The position numbers and the translations under genes are program-made. Positions 47,591-56,404 of a stretch of 64,000 bases of DNA are shown piece by piece; the first letter of the stretch is position 1; the number at the start of each line of letters is the position of its first letter. The notes beneath the pieces are model-generated. The model was not told where the DNA came from. It did not search any database and saw nothing but the letters and a program-made list of their open reading frames with translations. Source of the DNA: Novosphingobium profundi. Lineage in GTDB: Bacteria > Pseudomonadota > Alphaproteobacteria > Sphingomonadales > Sphingomonadaceae. Location of the stretch: positions 806,001 through 870,000 of the forward strand of contig NZ_JAIVLF010000001.1 in NCBI RefSeq assembly GCF_020524485.1, written 5' to 3'.

Positions 47591-50040
47591 GGCCTGTGTC
47601 CTTGTTCGGCTGAGAGGCGGGACTGGGTGTCGTCGAGAAGGGCGGCGCGGGTGGCAAAGGGCACGGAGCGATCGAAGAGCGCGGCCATGTTGCGCAGCCG
47701 CAGGCGCGATGCGGTGCGCGAAAAGGCGCCCATCTCGGCTTCGCCTTCGCCGCCCAGCGCCACCGCGTCCGGGCACAGGGCATGAAGCATGGCGAGGCCC
47801 GGGGCATCGGCTTCGGTGTCGAGGAACAAGGGGCGGGCGCCCAGGATTTCGGCGTCGCGTTCGGTCGCGGTGAGGGGAGCGCCCTTCGCCTCGGCGCGCC
47901 GGGCGAGCGCGAGATCGGGCTGGCAGCGGAACCGTCGCGGTGTCGTGGAACCCGGCGGGACGTGGCTGTAGCGCAGGCACCCGGCTTGGCGGCGCGTGCA
48001 GTGAACGGGCTGTGTGAAAAGCGCGTTGGTGGCCTCGAGGCTGCGCACATGCGCCTCGCCCAGAACGGTGACGCCGTGCATCTCGACGGCGCAGCTGCGC
48101 GCGGCAAGGACCGGCTCGGAGGCCCCGTCGGCAAAGAGCAGGCTGTCCGCTAACGCAAGCTGGCCCTGCGCGCTTTGGCTCCCGAAATCGAGGCGGCAGG
48201 CTCCGAGGCGCGAATGGGTGACGGCGATCTGTGTGCCGACAAGCGGGGCGCTGGTGCTGATGGCGGCTCCGCCCGGATTGCGCACGGTGCAGTGGCGAAG
48301 GTCGAGACGGGTGAAGGCGTCCTTGCGTAGGGCGAGGCCGCCGGTCAGCTCCAGCCCGTCGAACAGGCAGCTTCCGGCGCGCTCCCCATCTTGCGGCGCG
48401 GAGGCGGCGGACAGGACGACGGGGGCCTCCAGGATCGCGCAGCGTTCGCGGCGCAGCAGGAAGCCGGCGCGGGCCGGATCGAAGGGCGGCCCTCCTGGCA
48501 CTTCGACGTGCTCGCGCCATTGGGCCGCGACGATGCTGAGCGTGCGTTCGGGATGGAGCTCGATCTCGAAGCCGCTTGCGCCGCCGCCTGGCCGTTCCCG
48601 GTCGCAGCGGGTGAGGACGATCCAGCCGGTGTGGCCCGCGCCGTGGGCGGCCCATTCGGCGAGCGCCTGTTCCAGCGTGGGCACGCTGCGGCGCCGCGCC
48701 GCAGGGGGACCTGCGGGCACCGCGAGCCTGTCGACGATGCGGATGAAGTGTGTCTCGTGCGCGGTATCGACCAGTTCGAAGGGGACGTCGGCAGCGCCGC
48801 GCTCGTACGGCCCGCCCCAGGCCAGCGCGCCGCGACCGCTGCTGTGGGCAATGCGCACTTCGGCGACTTCGGGCTGGCCTGGCTCGGGCTCGGCGACGAT
48901 GAGGCGGCCCGTCACGGGATCGAAGGCGCAGGCGATGGCATGGTCCGCGCTGTGGGCCAGCGGCGCGGGATCGCCGGGGGTGACCCAGCTGTGGGGCCGC
49001 GTGGCGGGGGGGCGGTACCCGGCAGGGGAGGGTGCGGCCTCCAGGTTGGCGATCCGGATCTCGGGCGGCGGGACGGGGGTGAAATGGGTTTCGCCCTCGC
49101 GGCGCAGGTAGATCGTGAAGGGATCGCCATCGCTTCCGAACCAGGGTTCTTCGGCTGGGGTGAAAGGGCGACCTTCGAGGGCGGCGTGGCGCCGCGCCTC
49201 GGTTTCGAGATGCAGGGGAAGGCGGCGCAGCCGGTCGGGCAGGTCGGTCATGTCCGGACGCGCGAAGCGGCCCATGTCGCGCCGGTCGGGGTTGAACAGG
49301 CACAGCCGTTCCTCGTTCTGTGCGGCAAGCTGGAAGTAACCGACCTGTGCCGTTCCGCCCGGAGCCCAGGCACCAGCTTCGGGTACGGCGGCCAGGCGTT
49401 CGGGCGAGATCTGGGGGCCGGCAGGGGCGGGCCAGGTGGCCGTGGCAAAACGCACGACGTGAACGCCGACATTGCCAAGGCCCCAGCGGCCTGCCGCGGT
49501 GTCGATGGCGCGCACCTCGCTCACGCGGGGGAGGCGATCGAAGGCGCGTCCGGCCCGCGCGGCCGTCTCGCCGGGCGTCAGGCGCGCAGTGCCAGGACGC
49601 GGCAGGTCGAAATCGAGCGCGTGCTGGAGCTTGGCGAGGCGCTGGAAGTACTCGACCGCGACGGCCCCGAACCCGGTGACATCGGCGGCAAGCTGCTCCA
49701 GCGTGCGCGCGGTGCCCTTGCCGCGGTTGGTGCGCACCGCGTTGGCAATGAAGGCCCGTTCGGACAGCCCGCTCCTGTGGGGCAGCGGCGTCAGGCGCGG
49801 CGTGTCGGTGAGCGCGGCGAAGTGGCCCAGGGTTTTGGGATCGGCGGTCTCGATGAACTGGTTGTCGAAGAGCGCGGTGATCGTGGCATCGATCTCGGCA
49901 TCGCCTTCGGCCAGGATCTGGAACAGCGCCTCCAGCGCTCGCCCGTTGGTGGCATCGGTGCTGCGCAGATGGGCGGGCAGCAGGCCGAAGAGGTCCTGCA
50001 GGGCAGCCTCGATGGCGCTGGCGCTGGAGCGGGGGGTCAT
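47587..50040 (-). CDS. Phage tail I-like baseplate protein of the injection system
   Basis: An 817-aa protein. The N-terminal 120 residues (LFGLLPAHLRSTDATNGRALEALFQIL in pieces; TLEQLAADVTG) look like P2 gpI/tail-protein-I domains that join baseplate wedges. The large remainder is beta-rich and includes pectin-lyase-like rungs (CLFDGLELTGGLALRKDAFTRLDLRHCTV in pieces). The C-terminus has CLRYSHVPPGSTTPRRFRC, a paired-Cys region of unknown role. It overlaps its neighbours by four bases on each side. Confidence 0.65.
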   Translation of the reverse strand: MTPRSSASAIEAALQDLFGLLPAHLRSTDATNGRALEALFQILAEGDAEIDATITALFDNQFIETADPKTLGHFAALTDTPRLTPLPHRSGLSERAFIANAVRTNRGKGTARTLEQLAADVTGFGAVAVEYFQRLAKLQHALDFDLPRPGTARLTPGETAARAGRAFDRLPRVSEVRAIDTAAGRWGLGNVGVHVVRFATATWPAPAGPQISPERLAAVPEAGAWAPGGTAQVGYFQLAAQNEERLCLFNPDRRDMGRFARPDMTDLPDRLRRLPLHLETEARRHAALEGRPFTPAEEPWFGSDGDPFTIYLRREGETHFTPVPPPEIRIANLEAAPSPAGYRPPATRPHSWVTPGDPAPLAHSADHAIACAFDPVTGRLIVAEPEPGQPEVAEVRIAHSSGRGALAWGGPYERGAADVPFELVDTAHETHFIRIVDRLAVPAGPPAARRRSVPTLEQALAEWAAHGAGHTGWIVLTRCDRERPGGGASGFEIELHPERTLSIVAAQWREHVEVPGGPPFDPARAGFLLRRERCAILEAPVVLSAASAPQDGERAGSCLFDGLELTGGLALRKDAFTRLDLRHCTVRNPGGAAISTSAPLVGTQIAVTHSRLGACRLDFGSQSAQGQLALADSLLFADGASEPVLAARSCAVEMHGVTVLGEAHVRSLEATNALFTQPVHCTRRQAGCLRYSHVPPGSTTPRRFRCQPDLALARRAEAKGAPLTATERDAEILGARPLFLDTEADAPGLAMLHALCPDAVALGGEGEAEMGAFSRTASRLRLRNMAALFDRSVPFATRAALLDDTQSRLSAEQGHRP

Positions 50041-52619
50041 GACGCCATCTCCGTGAAGCGGATCGTTTCGGGGGTGAGGAAGAGCAGGCTCGCCGTGACG
50101 ATCTCGCCGCGTGCCGGATCGCGGTGCGGCAGGCGCGCGGGGATGTCGGTAAGGCCTGGGACGGCCGACGGGCTGTCGAGCGTTTCGATGCGGGCCGCGG
50201 CGATGCCGGTCACTTCGTGGATCGCGGCGAGGATCGCGCTTGCGCGCAAGGGCTGGCCGAAGTCCATCGCGGCGGGGCCGAACCTGTTGGCAAGATGCGC
50301 GCGCAGGGTCTGCTCGATATCGCTGCGCCGCCAGGTCCGGGTGTCGATCCGCAAGGCCGCGACCAGCGTGACGGGCTCAGGCGCAAAGCCTGCGATCCGC
50401 AGTATCTGTCCGGGCGGCGCGGCGTCGGTAAGGGCCCGGGCGAGGTCGGTTTCCAGGTCCCCGCCCGGGGTGGGGGGCTGCATCTCGCTGGTCGCCAGCG
50501 TCAGCCAGATGAAGGGGGTGATCCCGTCGACAAGCTGGGTGGCGAGCGCCTTGCCGACGCCGCGAAAGCCCCTTGCGAAGGCCTCGTAATCGTGGCGCGA
50601 GACCACCCGGCCGAGCGCGGCGGTGCTGCGCGGCGCGGCGCGGCGGATATCCTCGAGGGTCTCGGCCTCCATGCCGCCCTCGGCGGGCACCGGGTTGGAA
50701 CTGGCCGCGATGCCGACCACGGGGGAGAGAATCGTGGTGATCCGGCCTGCGGCCATGTTGCCACGTGCGCCTCCTCCATGGCGGTAGAAGGCAAGGACGT
50801 TGTTGAGCCCGCTTGGCAGGGGCCCGGCGAAGCGCACCTGCGTTCCGCCGCCGGGGAGGGCCTCGAGGGTGTAGACCGTCTCGGCGGGATCGACCCCGTA
50901 GAGGCTTGCGCACCAGCTGTAGCGCCGCCCGTCGACGCGCAGCTCGATGGCCGGAGCATAGCCGCGCGTGTTGGCGGCGGAGAGGTAGGCAAGCGGCGCC
51001 TGCGCCAAGGGGAAGGCGGGCCGATCAACCCCGCGCGTGCCCGAACCCAGGATCTCCCACTGCCCGCCTGCGGCAAGCTGCGCGTTGGAGGCGGTGACGC
51101 AATTGGCGTGAAGGCCGAGGCTGGAGGCCTGGACACGACCGCCCAGCGGAGCCTCGAAGATCACCCGGGTCTGTCCCGGCGCGATGATCTCGGCGGACTT
51201 CACGCGGGCCACCTGCGCGCGGGGTTCTCCTGTCTGGGCATCGTCTCCGGTAACGATCACCAGGCGGCCGGGGGGCAGGGGATGCTCGCCCTGAAGGAGC
51301 AGGCGGTCATCCTCACCGGGGCGGGGAAGCGGCTCCTCGCGCCAGGGGACGACAAGAGGGAGCCTTTGCGTTTCCATCAGCACGCTGCTTTGGCGAACCC
51401 GGCCGTTGAGGCTGGCGCCGCCGGGCAGGACGCCCGAAAGGTCGAGCCCATCCAGAGTGATGCGCGTGACCCTTTGCGCGAGTGCGTAGTCGCTGCGCGC
51501 CAGCTCCTCGCTGGCCGTGATCGCGCCAAGCTGCATCTGCGGGGCTGTGCCTTTACGGCTGTCGCGGGCGCGCGTGCTGCCTGCATCGAACAGCACGACG
51601 CGCCCGGGCAGCGCATCGGGATAGGCCGCGTCGAGATCGATGCGCCCGGCCTCCGTGTCGCGCTCGGGCGGAGCGGCGATGACGAAGTTCGGCCACTCCT
51701 GCCCGGCCGGTGCGGCAGGCGCGTTCATGCGCCGTGCCTTCAGCGTCGGTTCGTCCTGCGGATGGAGGAGGGCATAGTCCGGGGCGGCAGCTCCGAAGAT
51801 ACCTGCACGGCGGCCAAGGACAATGACCTGGGCCTCGCCGGGGCTGGCTTCGGCGGGCACCGAATGGAGGCGGCGCGGCGCGGTGAGGGTAAGGCGCGTG
51901 CGCAGGGACGGCACCTCGCCGCCTGCGACGGGCTCGATCTGCGTGACGCGGGCCAGGAGGACGCTGCTCCGCTCCCCGGTGCCGTCGGCCAGCAGCAGGC
52001 TGTCGCCCACCTGCACGCCCGCAGCATTGCCTTCGACAAGCGCTACCCGGCTGGAGAGGTCGAAGCGGGGAGGCGCCGCCCGGCGCATCGGCTGGATGCG
52101 GTTCCAGGCGCGCCGGGCTTCGAGAGCCTCGTCGGTGGTGAAGATCTGTGGGGCCTCTTCCCCCTCGGGCACAGACGCGACGCTGGTTCCGGCCGGAACC
52201 TGGAAGGGGCCTTCGAGGCCGGAGAACTCGTCGACGGTGAAGCTCTGGACGGTCTGCGCGGCAAGGACCGGGCGGGGTTCGTAGCCCAGCATCGCGGCGT
52301 GCGCGGCCATCGCGTCGGGATCGCGGGACTGGTGGAAATTGCCGTCCTCGTGCAGGCGGCGGGTGTTCCAGGCGAGCACATGGAGCGCGCCCGCCCAACT
52401 GTCGATGAGAGCGATGGTGGGGTCTGCGGGATCGCGCGTGGTGAGGCCAGCCAGCGGGCGCGTCCCGGTCAGCTGGGTCGATGCGATGCGAGCAAGAAGA
52501 CGCGCCCGGATGGAGCCGTGCGCGAAATGGAGCGGGTCGGCAACGGCCGGGCGCGGTGGTTCACCCGATGGGGTATCGCCGGTGCAGGCCGCGCAGATGC
52601 AGTCGCGGGTTTCAGACAT
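50037..52619 (-). CDS. Baseplate assembly protein (gpJ-like), second copy
   Basis: An 860-aa putative baseplate assembly protein. The C-terminal third keeps gpJ/Afp11-12 features: AAPRSTAALGRVVSRHDYEAFARGFRGVGKALA (in pieces), a DIEQTLRAHLANRFGPAAMDFGQPL stretch (in pieces) and EVTGIAAARIETL. The N-terminus holds a Cys-rich tip (CICAAC) and a wedge-type helical region. Such proteins form the ring of the baseplate around the spike hub. The start at 52,619 (ATG, 8-bp overlap) is preferred over 52,673. Confidence 0.82.
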   Translation of the reverse strand: MSETRDCICAACTGDTPSGEPPRPAVADPLHFAHGSIRARLLARIASTQLTGTRPLAGLTTRDPADPTIALIDSWAGALHVLAWNTRRLHEDGNFHQSRDPDAMAAHAAMLGYEPRPVLAAQTVQSFTVDEFSGLEGPFQVPAGTSVASVPEGEEAPQIFTTDEALEARRAWNRIQPMRRAAPPRFDLSSRVALVEGNAAGVQVGDSLLLADGTGERSSVLLARVTQIEPVAGGEVPSLRTRLTLTAPRRLHSVPAEASPGEAQVIVLGRRAGIFGAAAPDYALLHPQDEPTLKARRMNAPAAPAGQEWPNFVIAAPPERDTEAGRIDLDAAYPDALPGRVVLFDAGSTRARDSRKGTAPQMQLGAITASEELARSDYALAQRVTRITLDGLDLSGVLPGGASLNGRVRQSSVLMETQRLPLVVPWREEPLPRPGEDDRLLLQGEHPLPPGRLVIVTGDDAQTGEPRAQVARVKSAEIIAPGQTRVIFEAPLGGRVQASSLGLHANCVTASNAQLAAGGQWEILGSGTRGVDRPAFPLAQAPLAYLSAANTRGYAPAIELRVDGRRYSWCASLYGVDPAETVYTLEALPGGGTQVRFAGPLPSGLNNVLAFYRHGGGARGNMAAGRITTILSPVVGIAASSNPVPAEGGMEAETLEDIRRAAPRSTAALGRVVSRHDYEAFARGFRGVGKALATQLVDGITPFIWLTLATSEMQPPTPGGDLETDLARALTDAAPPGQILRIAGFAPEPVTLVAALRIDTRTWRRSDIEQTLRAHLANRFGPAAMDFGQPLRASAILAAIHEVTGIAAARIETLDSPSAVPGLTDIPARLPHRDPARGEIVTASLLFLTPETIRFTEMAS

Positions 52620-55107
52620 CGCCGCCTCCCATGTCGATGCGTATGTGTCCCTCTTCGGGGAAGCTGGGATCATCGCTCAGTTGCAGGATCTCCAGCTCGC
52701 CGGGCACCAGGACGCCCTGGGCCAGTTCGTCCTGGCTTGCCCTATCGGTGCGGTGAAGGCGGGTTACCTCCACGCTCGCAACGCCTTCCAGGGCCATGAG
52801 GAACGCGATCAGGCGCGAGATGTAGAGCGGCTCGCCGAAGCTGAAATTGTCAGGATGGAAGAAGCCCGTGTGTCCGTGCGTGCCTGTTGGGCGCAGCGCG
52901 GCGCGCACTTGCCGAGCCACCTCGCCGCGCACGAAACCGGGGGCGGCGCAGACGTGAAGATCGAGCCGGAGCGGGGCCATGCGCGCGGCGCGCAGGACGA
53001 TGTCGAAGCCGATCAGGCGTACCCGTTCGAGATGGGCGGCGATATCGGACTTCAGCGCGGCGTCGAGCGTACGCCCACCGGCTAGGTCCAGCGTGATGGC
53101 GATGGTCTGCCAGGCACCCGTCCAGCGGGCCCGCGCGCGCGCGTTGGCCACAGCGGGATGGGTGCAGGCCGCGGCGGCATAGTCGGCCTCTGTCACCGCG
53201 CGCTCCTGCGTGCGGTAGGCGCGGGGCACGTTGATGCGGATGTCCCCGGGCGTTTGGGGTTCGCGTCCGCCGGTTGCCGCCAGCGGATTGGTGACCGCGA
53301 TGTCCATGCCCGCCAGGGCTTCGGGCAGAGCGATGTGGCTGAGCGTGTCGGGGCCGATATTGCCGCGCGCACCGCCGCCGATGCGCCCCCTTGGTGCAAA
53401 GGCGTGACCCGGATCGGGGGCAAGTCCGTTGATGCCATCACCAAAGCGCAGCTGAATATCCCCCGAAAGGCCGGTTTCGAGAACGAAATGGCGGTCGAAG
53501 CGATCCGAGCGCAGGAGATCGGTGCGCGGATACCAGGGCGCGAAGGGATCCTCCAGCGTCAGCGCGGGAACGGCCTCGCGCGCGTCTCTGTCCAGCCAGG
53601 CGGCGGCAGCGCGGGGCTCTGTGGGCGGCGCGAGGATGCGCGCAATGGGGCCTGCATCGAGCGTGGGGCGCCAGGGCTGCTCGGCAGGGGGCGTCGGCGG
53701 GGAAAGGTTCGGGCGCAGAGCCTCCGTTTCCGCCGGGGTGAGGTCGAGGCTGACCGGCGGCAGGGAGAGGCCGTGGTCGCAGAAGGCAACATTGCCCAGC
53801 ACCTCGGCGCAGATCCGGTCTTGGGCACCTGAGGACGCGGCGTCGCGCCCGCGCTGGAGGACGAGGTCGAAGGGCAGGGCGTCGGCCGCGTCCCACTCCA
53901 CCGTGACCAGCCGGGTGGCCGGTGCCAGTACGTCACTGACCGGAGTGACGCGGGTCAGGCGCACCACGTGGCGATGCTCGGGCCGGGCATCTGCGCGCGC
54001 GCCGGTGGTGGGGGAGCGGGTCTCAAGGAGGATCAGGAAGTCGCCCGGGGCAAGACCTCCCGCGCCTGCGCCGCTGCCGTCAACGAGCGTGGCCGCGCAG
54101 GCTCCGCGCGGGAGGAGGCACTGCTCGTCCGACCAGGTGTGAAAGGCGATCCTGTTGCGCCAGCTCCACAAGGCCAGGGGGTGGGCGGTTTCGAATACAA
54201 GGGATGCCGTGGGGAGGACGCGCGTAGCTTCATCTGCGGGAATGACCACCTCACGCTGGGGCAGGCGCGGGAGAAGCGGGGTGGCACGGGGCAGTTCCTG
54301 TCCCTCGGCAATCGCGCCGCCGGGCGTGAAGGTGAAGGCGGCAAAGGTGCGCGCGCTTTCGGCCTCGCCGATGGTGTAGTCCATGAGCCGGGCGTGGCGG
54401 GCAAGAGCGGCTCGGCTGCGCGCGGTGCCGAGAAACGCCTCGGTCCCGACCCAGTCGAGCCGGTAGCTGAGCTGGTCGGCGCGCGCGGCCAGCGCTTCGG
54501 CGAGCGTGGTGGTGAGATCGACCGGATCGTCCTCGACGAAGTCGGGGACAAGCTCGGCCATACGGTCGAGGATCTGGCGGCGGAAGGTCTCGTAGTCGCG
54601 GGTGCGGTAATCGAAGCGCGCCGTGCTGGGCGCGGGTGTGTCGCTCTCCGGGCAGGCGGGGAGGCAGTCGCCGGGGGCGGGGCAATCGAGCTTGAAGTCG
54701 ATATCGACACCCGACAGGCGCGCATCGAGGAAGGCGGGCGGGGCCGCGCTTCCCGGGCCCGCCACGATCTCGAGCCGGTAGGTGGAAAAGTCGGTCGGCT
54801 GGTTGCCGGGCAGCGTGATCCGCCAGCGGCTGACGGTGCCGGTATCGGGATCGTGCTCGACGGGCGCGGCAGGACGCGGCGGGGCAAAGCGCACGCCGCC
54901 TGTCAGGCGCAGGTTGTCCGGGGTGATGCGCCCGAGCGGGAGCGGCAGGGGTTTGACCAGCACGACTTCCAGGATCGTGGGATCGGCGGTAGTAGCGCCA
55001 GCATGAACCTCGACGTAGTCGATCCCGCTGACATCGGCCGGGGCATCGGGGGCCAGCAGTGCGGTCCGGCGCTGCGGGTCGCAGCAGATGATGCGATCTG
55101 TCGTCAT
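52612..55107 (-). CDS. Baseplate assembly protein (gpJ-like), first copy
   Basis: An 831-aa putative baseplate assembly protein. Residues about 165-240 have the family stretch FDYRTRDYETFRRQILDRM then LAEALAARADQLSYRLDWVGTEAFLGTARSR (in pieces). The C-terminus carries LRFGDGINGLAPDPG, GGARGNIGPDTL and RTQERAVTEADYAAAACTHPAVANARAR (in pieces), as in gpJ/Afp11. It overlaps the gp25-like gene by four bases. Confidence 0.88.
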   Translation of the reverse strand: MTTDRIICCDPQRRTALLAPDAPADVSGIDYVEVHAGATTADPTILEVVLVKPLPLPLGRITPDNLRLTGGVRFAPPRPAAPVEHDPDTGTVSRWRITLPGNQPTDFSTYRLEIVAGPGSAAPPAFLDARLSGVDIDFKLDCPAPGDCLPACPESDTPAPSTARFDYRTRDYETFRRQILDRMAELVPDFVEDDPVDLTTTLAEALAARADQLSYRLDWVGTEAFLGTARSRAALARHARLMDYTIGEAESARTFAAFTFTPGGAIAEGQELPRATPLLPRLPQREVVIPADEATRVLPTASLVFETAHPLALWSWRNRIAFHTWSDEQCLLPRGACAATLVDGSGAGAGGLAPGDFLILLETRSPTTGARADARPEHRHVVRLTRVTPVSDVLAPATRLVTVEWDAADALPFDLVLQRGRDAASSGAQDRICAEVLGNVAFCDHGLSLPPVSLDLTPAETEALRPNLSPPTPPAEQPWRPTLDAGPIARILAPPTEPRAAAAWLDRDAREAVPALTLEDPFAPWYPRTDLLRSDRFDRHFVLETGLSGDIQLRFGDGINGLAPDPGHAFAPRGRIGGGARGNIGPDTLSHIALPEALAGMDIAVTNPLAATGGREPQTPGDIRINVPRAYRTQERAVTEADYAAAACTHPAVANARARARWTGAWQTIAITLDLAGGRTLDAALKSDIAAHLERVRLIGFDIVLRAARMAPLRLDLHVCAAPGFVRGEVARQVRAALRPTGTHGHTGFFHPDNFSFGEPLYISRLIAFLMALEGVASVEVTRLHRTDRASQDELAQGVLVPGELEILQLSDDPSFPEEGHIRIDMGGGDV

Positions 55108-55478
55108 GGCAGATCCGCGTGCACGACAAGGCGCGAGACCTGCGGCCGTGCGCGCGCCTCGAAGTGGACCACGATCTCCAGCACGCCTTCGTCGTCCAGA
55201 AACTGGGTGGTGAGGTCATGGAGCTTGAGCAGGTGGCCCAGTTCCTGCGCGATGGTCGCTTCGAGCGAGGCCTGCAAGGCAAGCGCTGCGGGGCCCTCAC
55301 CCGCGCCGAAGACCATCTGCAGGACAGGGCTGCCCAGCTCGGGGCGCATCACCCGTTCGCCCAGCCGGGTCAGGATCAGAAGTTCCAGCATGTCGCGCAG
55401 GTGCGCGTCGCTGGCATAGGCAAGGGTGCGGCTGCGGCCTTCGGCATCGAAGCCATAGGGGAAGGCAAGGCGGGTCAC
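55104..55478 (-). CDS. GpW/gp25-family baseplate wedge protein
   Basis: A 124-aa protein of the T4 gp25/Afp9 type with the lysozyme-like fold: FPYGFDAEGRSR at the start, LRDMLELLILTRLGERVMRPELGSPV (in pieces; the RxxxPxxGS-type motif) and a VVHFEAR strand near the end. Gp25 proteins join the sheath ring to the baseplate. It starts with GTG within a GTGA overlap with the upstream gene. Confidence 0.88.
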   Translation of the reverse strand: MTRLAFPYGFDAEGRSRTLAYASDAHLRDMLELLILTRLGERVMRPELGSPVLQMVFGAGEGPAALALQASLEATIAQELGHLLKLHDLTTQFLDDEGVLEIVVHFEARARPQVSRLVVHADLP

Positions 55479-55810
55479 TGCGCGATGACCCGGCTTTGCG
55501 ATCCGGTGATGATCGGCGGCCCTTGCGGCACCTGCGTGGCTGAGAAGCACAGCGCTGTCAGCGGATTGATCAGCACCGGCTGGCCGCTGGCCATGACCCG
55601 GGTGGCGGCGACCAGCCACCTGGTGGTGACGCATGGTTGGGGCGTGCCGTTGGGAAGGGTGAAGGGGCAGCCCGCGATGACGCCGGGATCGGAGAGCACG
55701 GCGACGGGCATTCCCCCCACGCTCACGCGCGGGCTGGCAGCCAGTATCTGGAGCGGCGCGCCGTGGGGGCACTGGGCGCTGGCGCCTGTGTGCAGGACCG
55801 GTCCGGGCAT
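55475..55810 (-). CDS. PAAR-like spike-tip protein
   Basis: A 111-aa protein with repeated short beta-strand/Gly-Pro motifs (VLHTGASAQCPHGAP, PVAVLSDPGVIAGCPFTLPNG in pieces) and three Cys plus His that could bind metal at the tip of the spike, like Afp10/PAAR proteins. It follows the gp5-like gene with a 78-bp gap, the only real spacer in the train. Confidence 0.8.
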   Translation of the reverse strand: MPGPVLHTGASAQCPHGAPLQILAASPRVSVGGMPVAVLSDPGVIAGCPFTLPNGTPQPCVTTRWLVAATRVMASGQPVLINPLTALCFSATQVPQGPPIITGSQSRVIAQ

Positions 55811-55888
55811 GGGCTTCTCCTCTCCTTTGCTTTCCTGTCGACCTTCCGGTGCGTCTGTTCGAGGCCGGGGCCAGTGCGGGGCGCGGTC

Positions 55889-56404
55889 TCAGGTGATCGT
55901 CAGGGCGCCGTTGTTGATGATGACCGAAGGGCCGGTGAGCGAGATCATCGCGCCCTGTCCGTTGCTGAGCGTCATGCCCGCCGCGCCAATGCTGATGATG
56001 GCCCCGGTCGCGGTCTTGACCATGACCTGCTGGGCAGGGTTGTCGGACAAGGTCACTGAGGTCCCGGTGCTGGTCTGGAAATGGATGTTGGGGGTGAGAG
56101 GCGTGTGCCCGGCCATGGCGAGCACGGGAAAGCCTGCCGGATCGGGATAGAAGGCTCCGGTCCAGATCGGGTAGTCGAGATCGCCCGCCTCGAACTCGAT
56201 CCAGACCATCGAGCCGAGCGCGGGCAGCGCCACCATCCCGGACTGCGCATCCCCGGCAAAGGGAAAGGCAGGCATCGCCCAGGTGGAGGGGAACAGGCCA
56301 TAGCGGTCCGCAAGCTGGACCTGGATGCGCCCCTGGCTCTGCGGGTCGATGTTGTTGAGCACCGTCGCCCGGTATTTGCCGAAATAGCTGGGGCCTTCGC
56401 TCAT
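55889..56404 (-). CDS. Gp5/VgrG-like spike protein (OB-fold and needle)
   Basis: A 171-aa protein. The N-terminal half is the VgrG/gp5 OB-fold: YFGKYRATVLNNIDPQSQGRIQVQL (in pieces), MPAFPFAGDAQSGM and WIEFEAGDLDYPIWTGAFYPD (in pieces). The C-terminal part is made of short beta repeats (TSTGTSVTLSDN, MVKTATGAIISIG, MTLSNGQG) that would form the triple-stranded needle. It is a separate gene from the gp27-like hub, overlapping it by four bases (ATGA). Confidence 0.88.
   Translation of the reverse strand: MSEGPSYFGKYRATVLNNIDPQSQGRIQVQLADRYGLFPSTWAMPAFPFAGDAQSGMVALPALGSMVWIEFEAGDLDYPIWTGAFYPDPAGFPVLAMAGHTPLTPNIHFQTSTGTSVTLSDNPAQQVMVKTATGAIISIGAAGMTLSNGQGAMISLTGPSVIINNGALTIT

Noticed and set aside
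47591..49303. Upstream extension of the 1200-aa protein to 1771 residues
   Set aside because: The extra 571 residues are Arg/Pro-rich shadow sequence within the 817-aa gene. The start at 47,590 has an ATGA overlap with that gene's stop, as elsewhere in the cluster.
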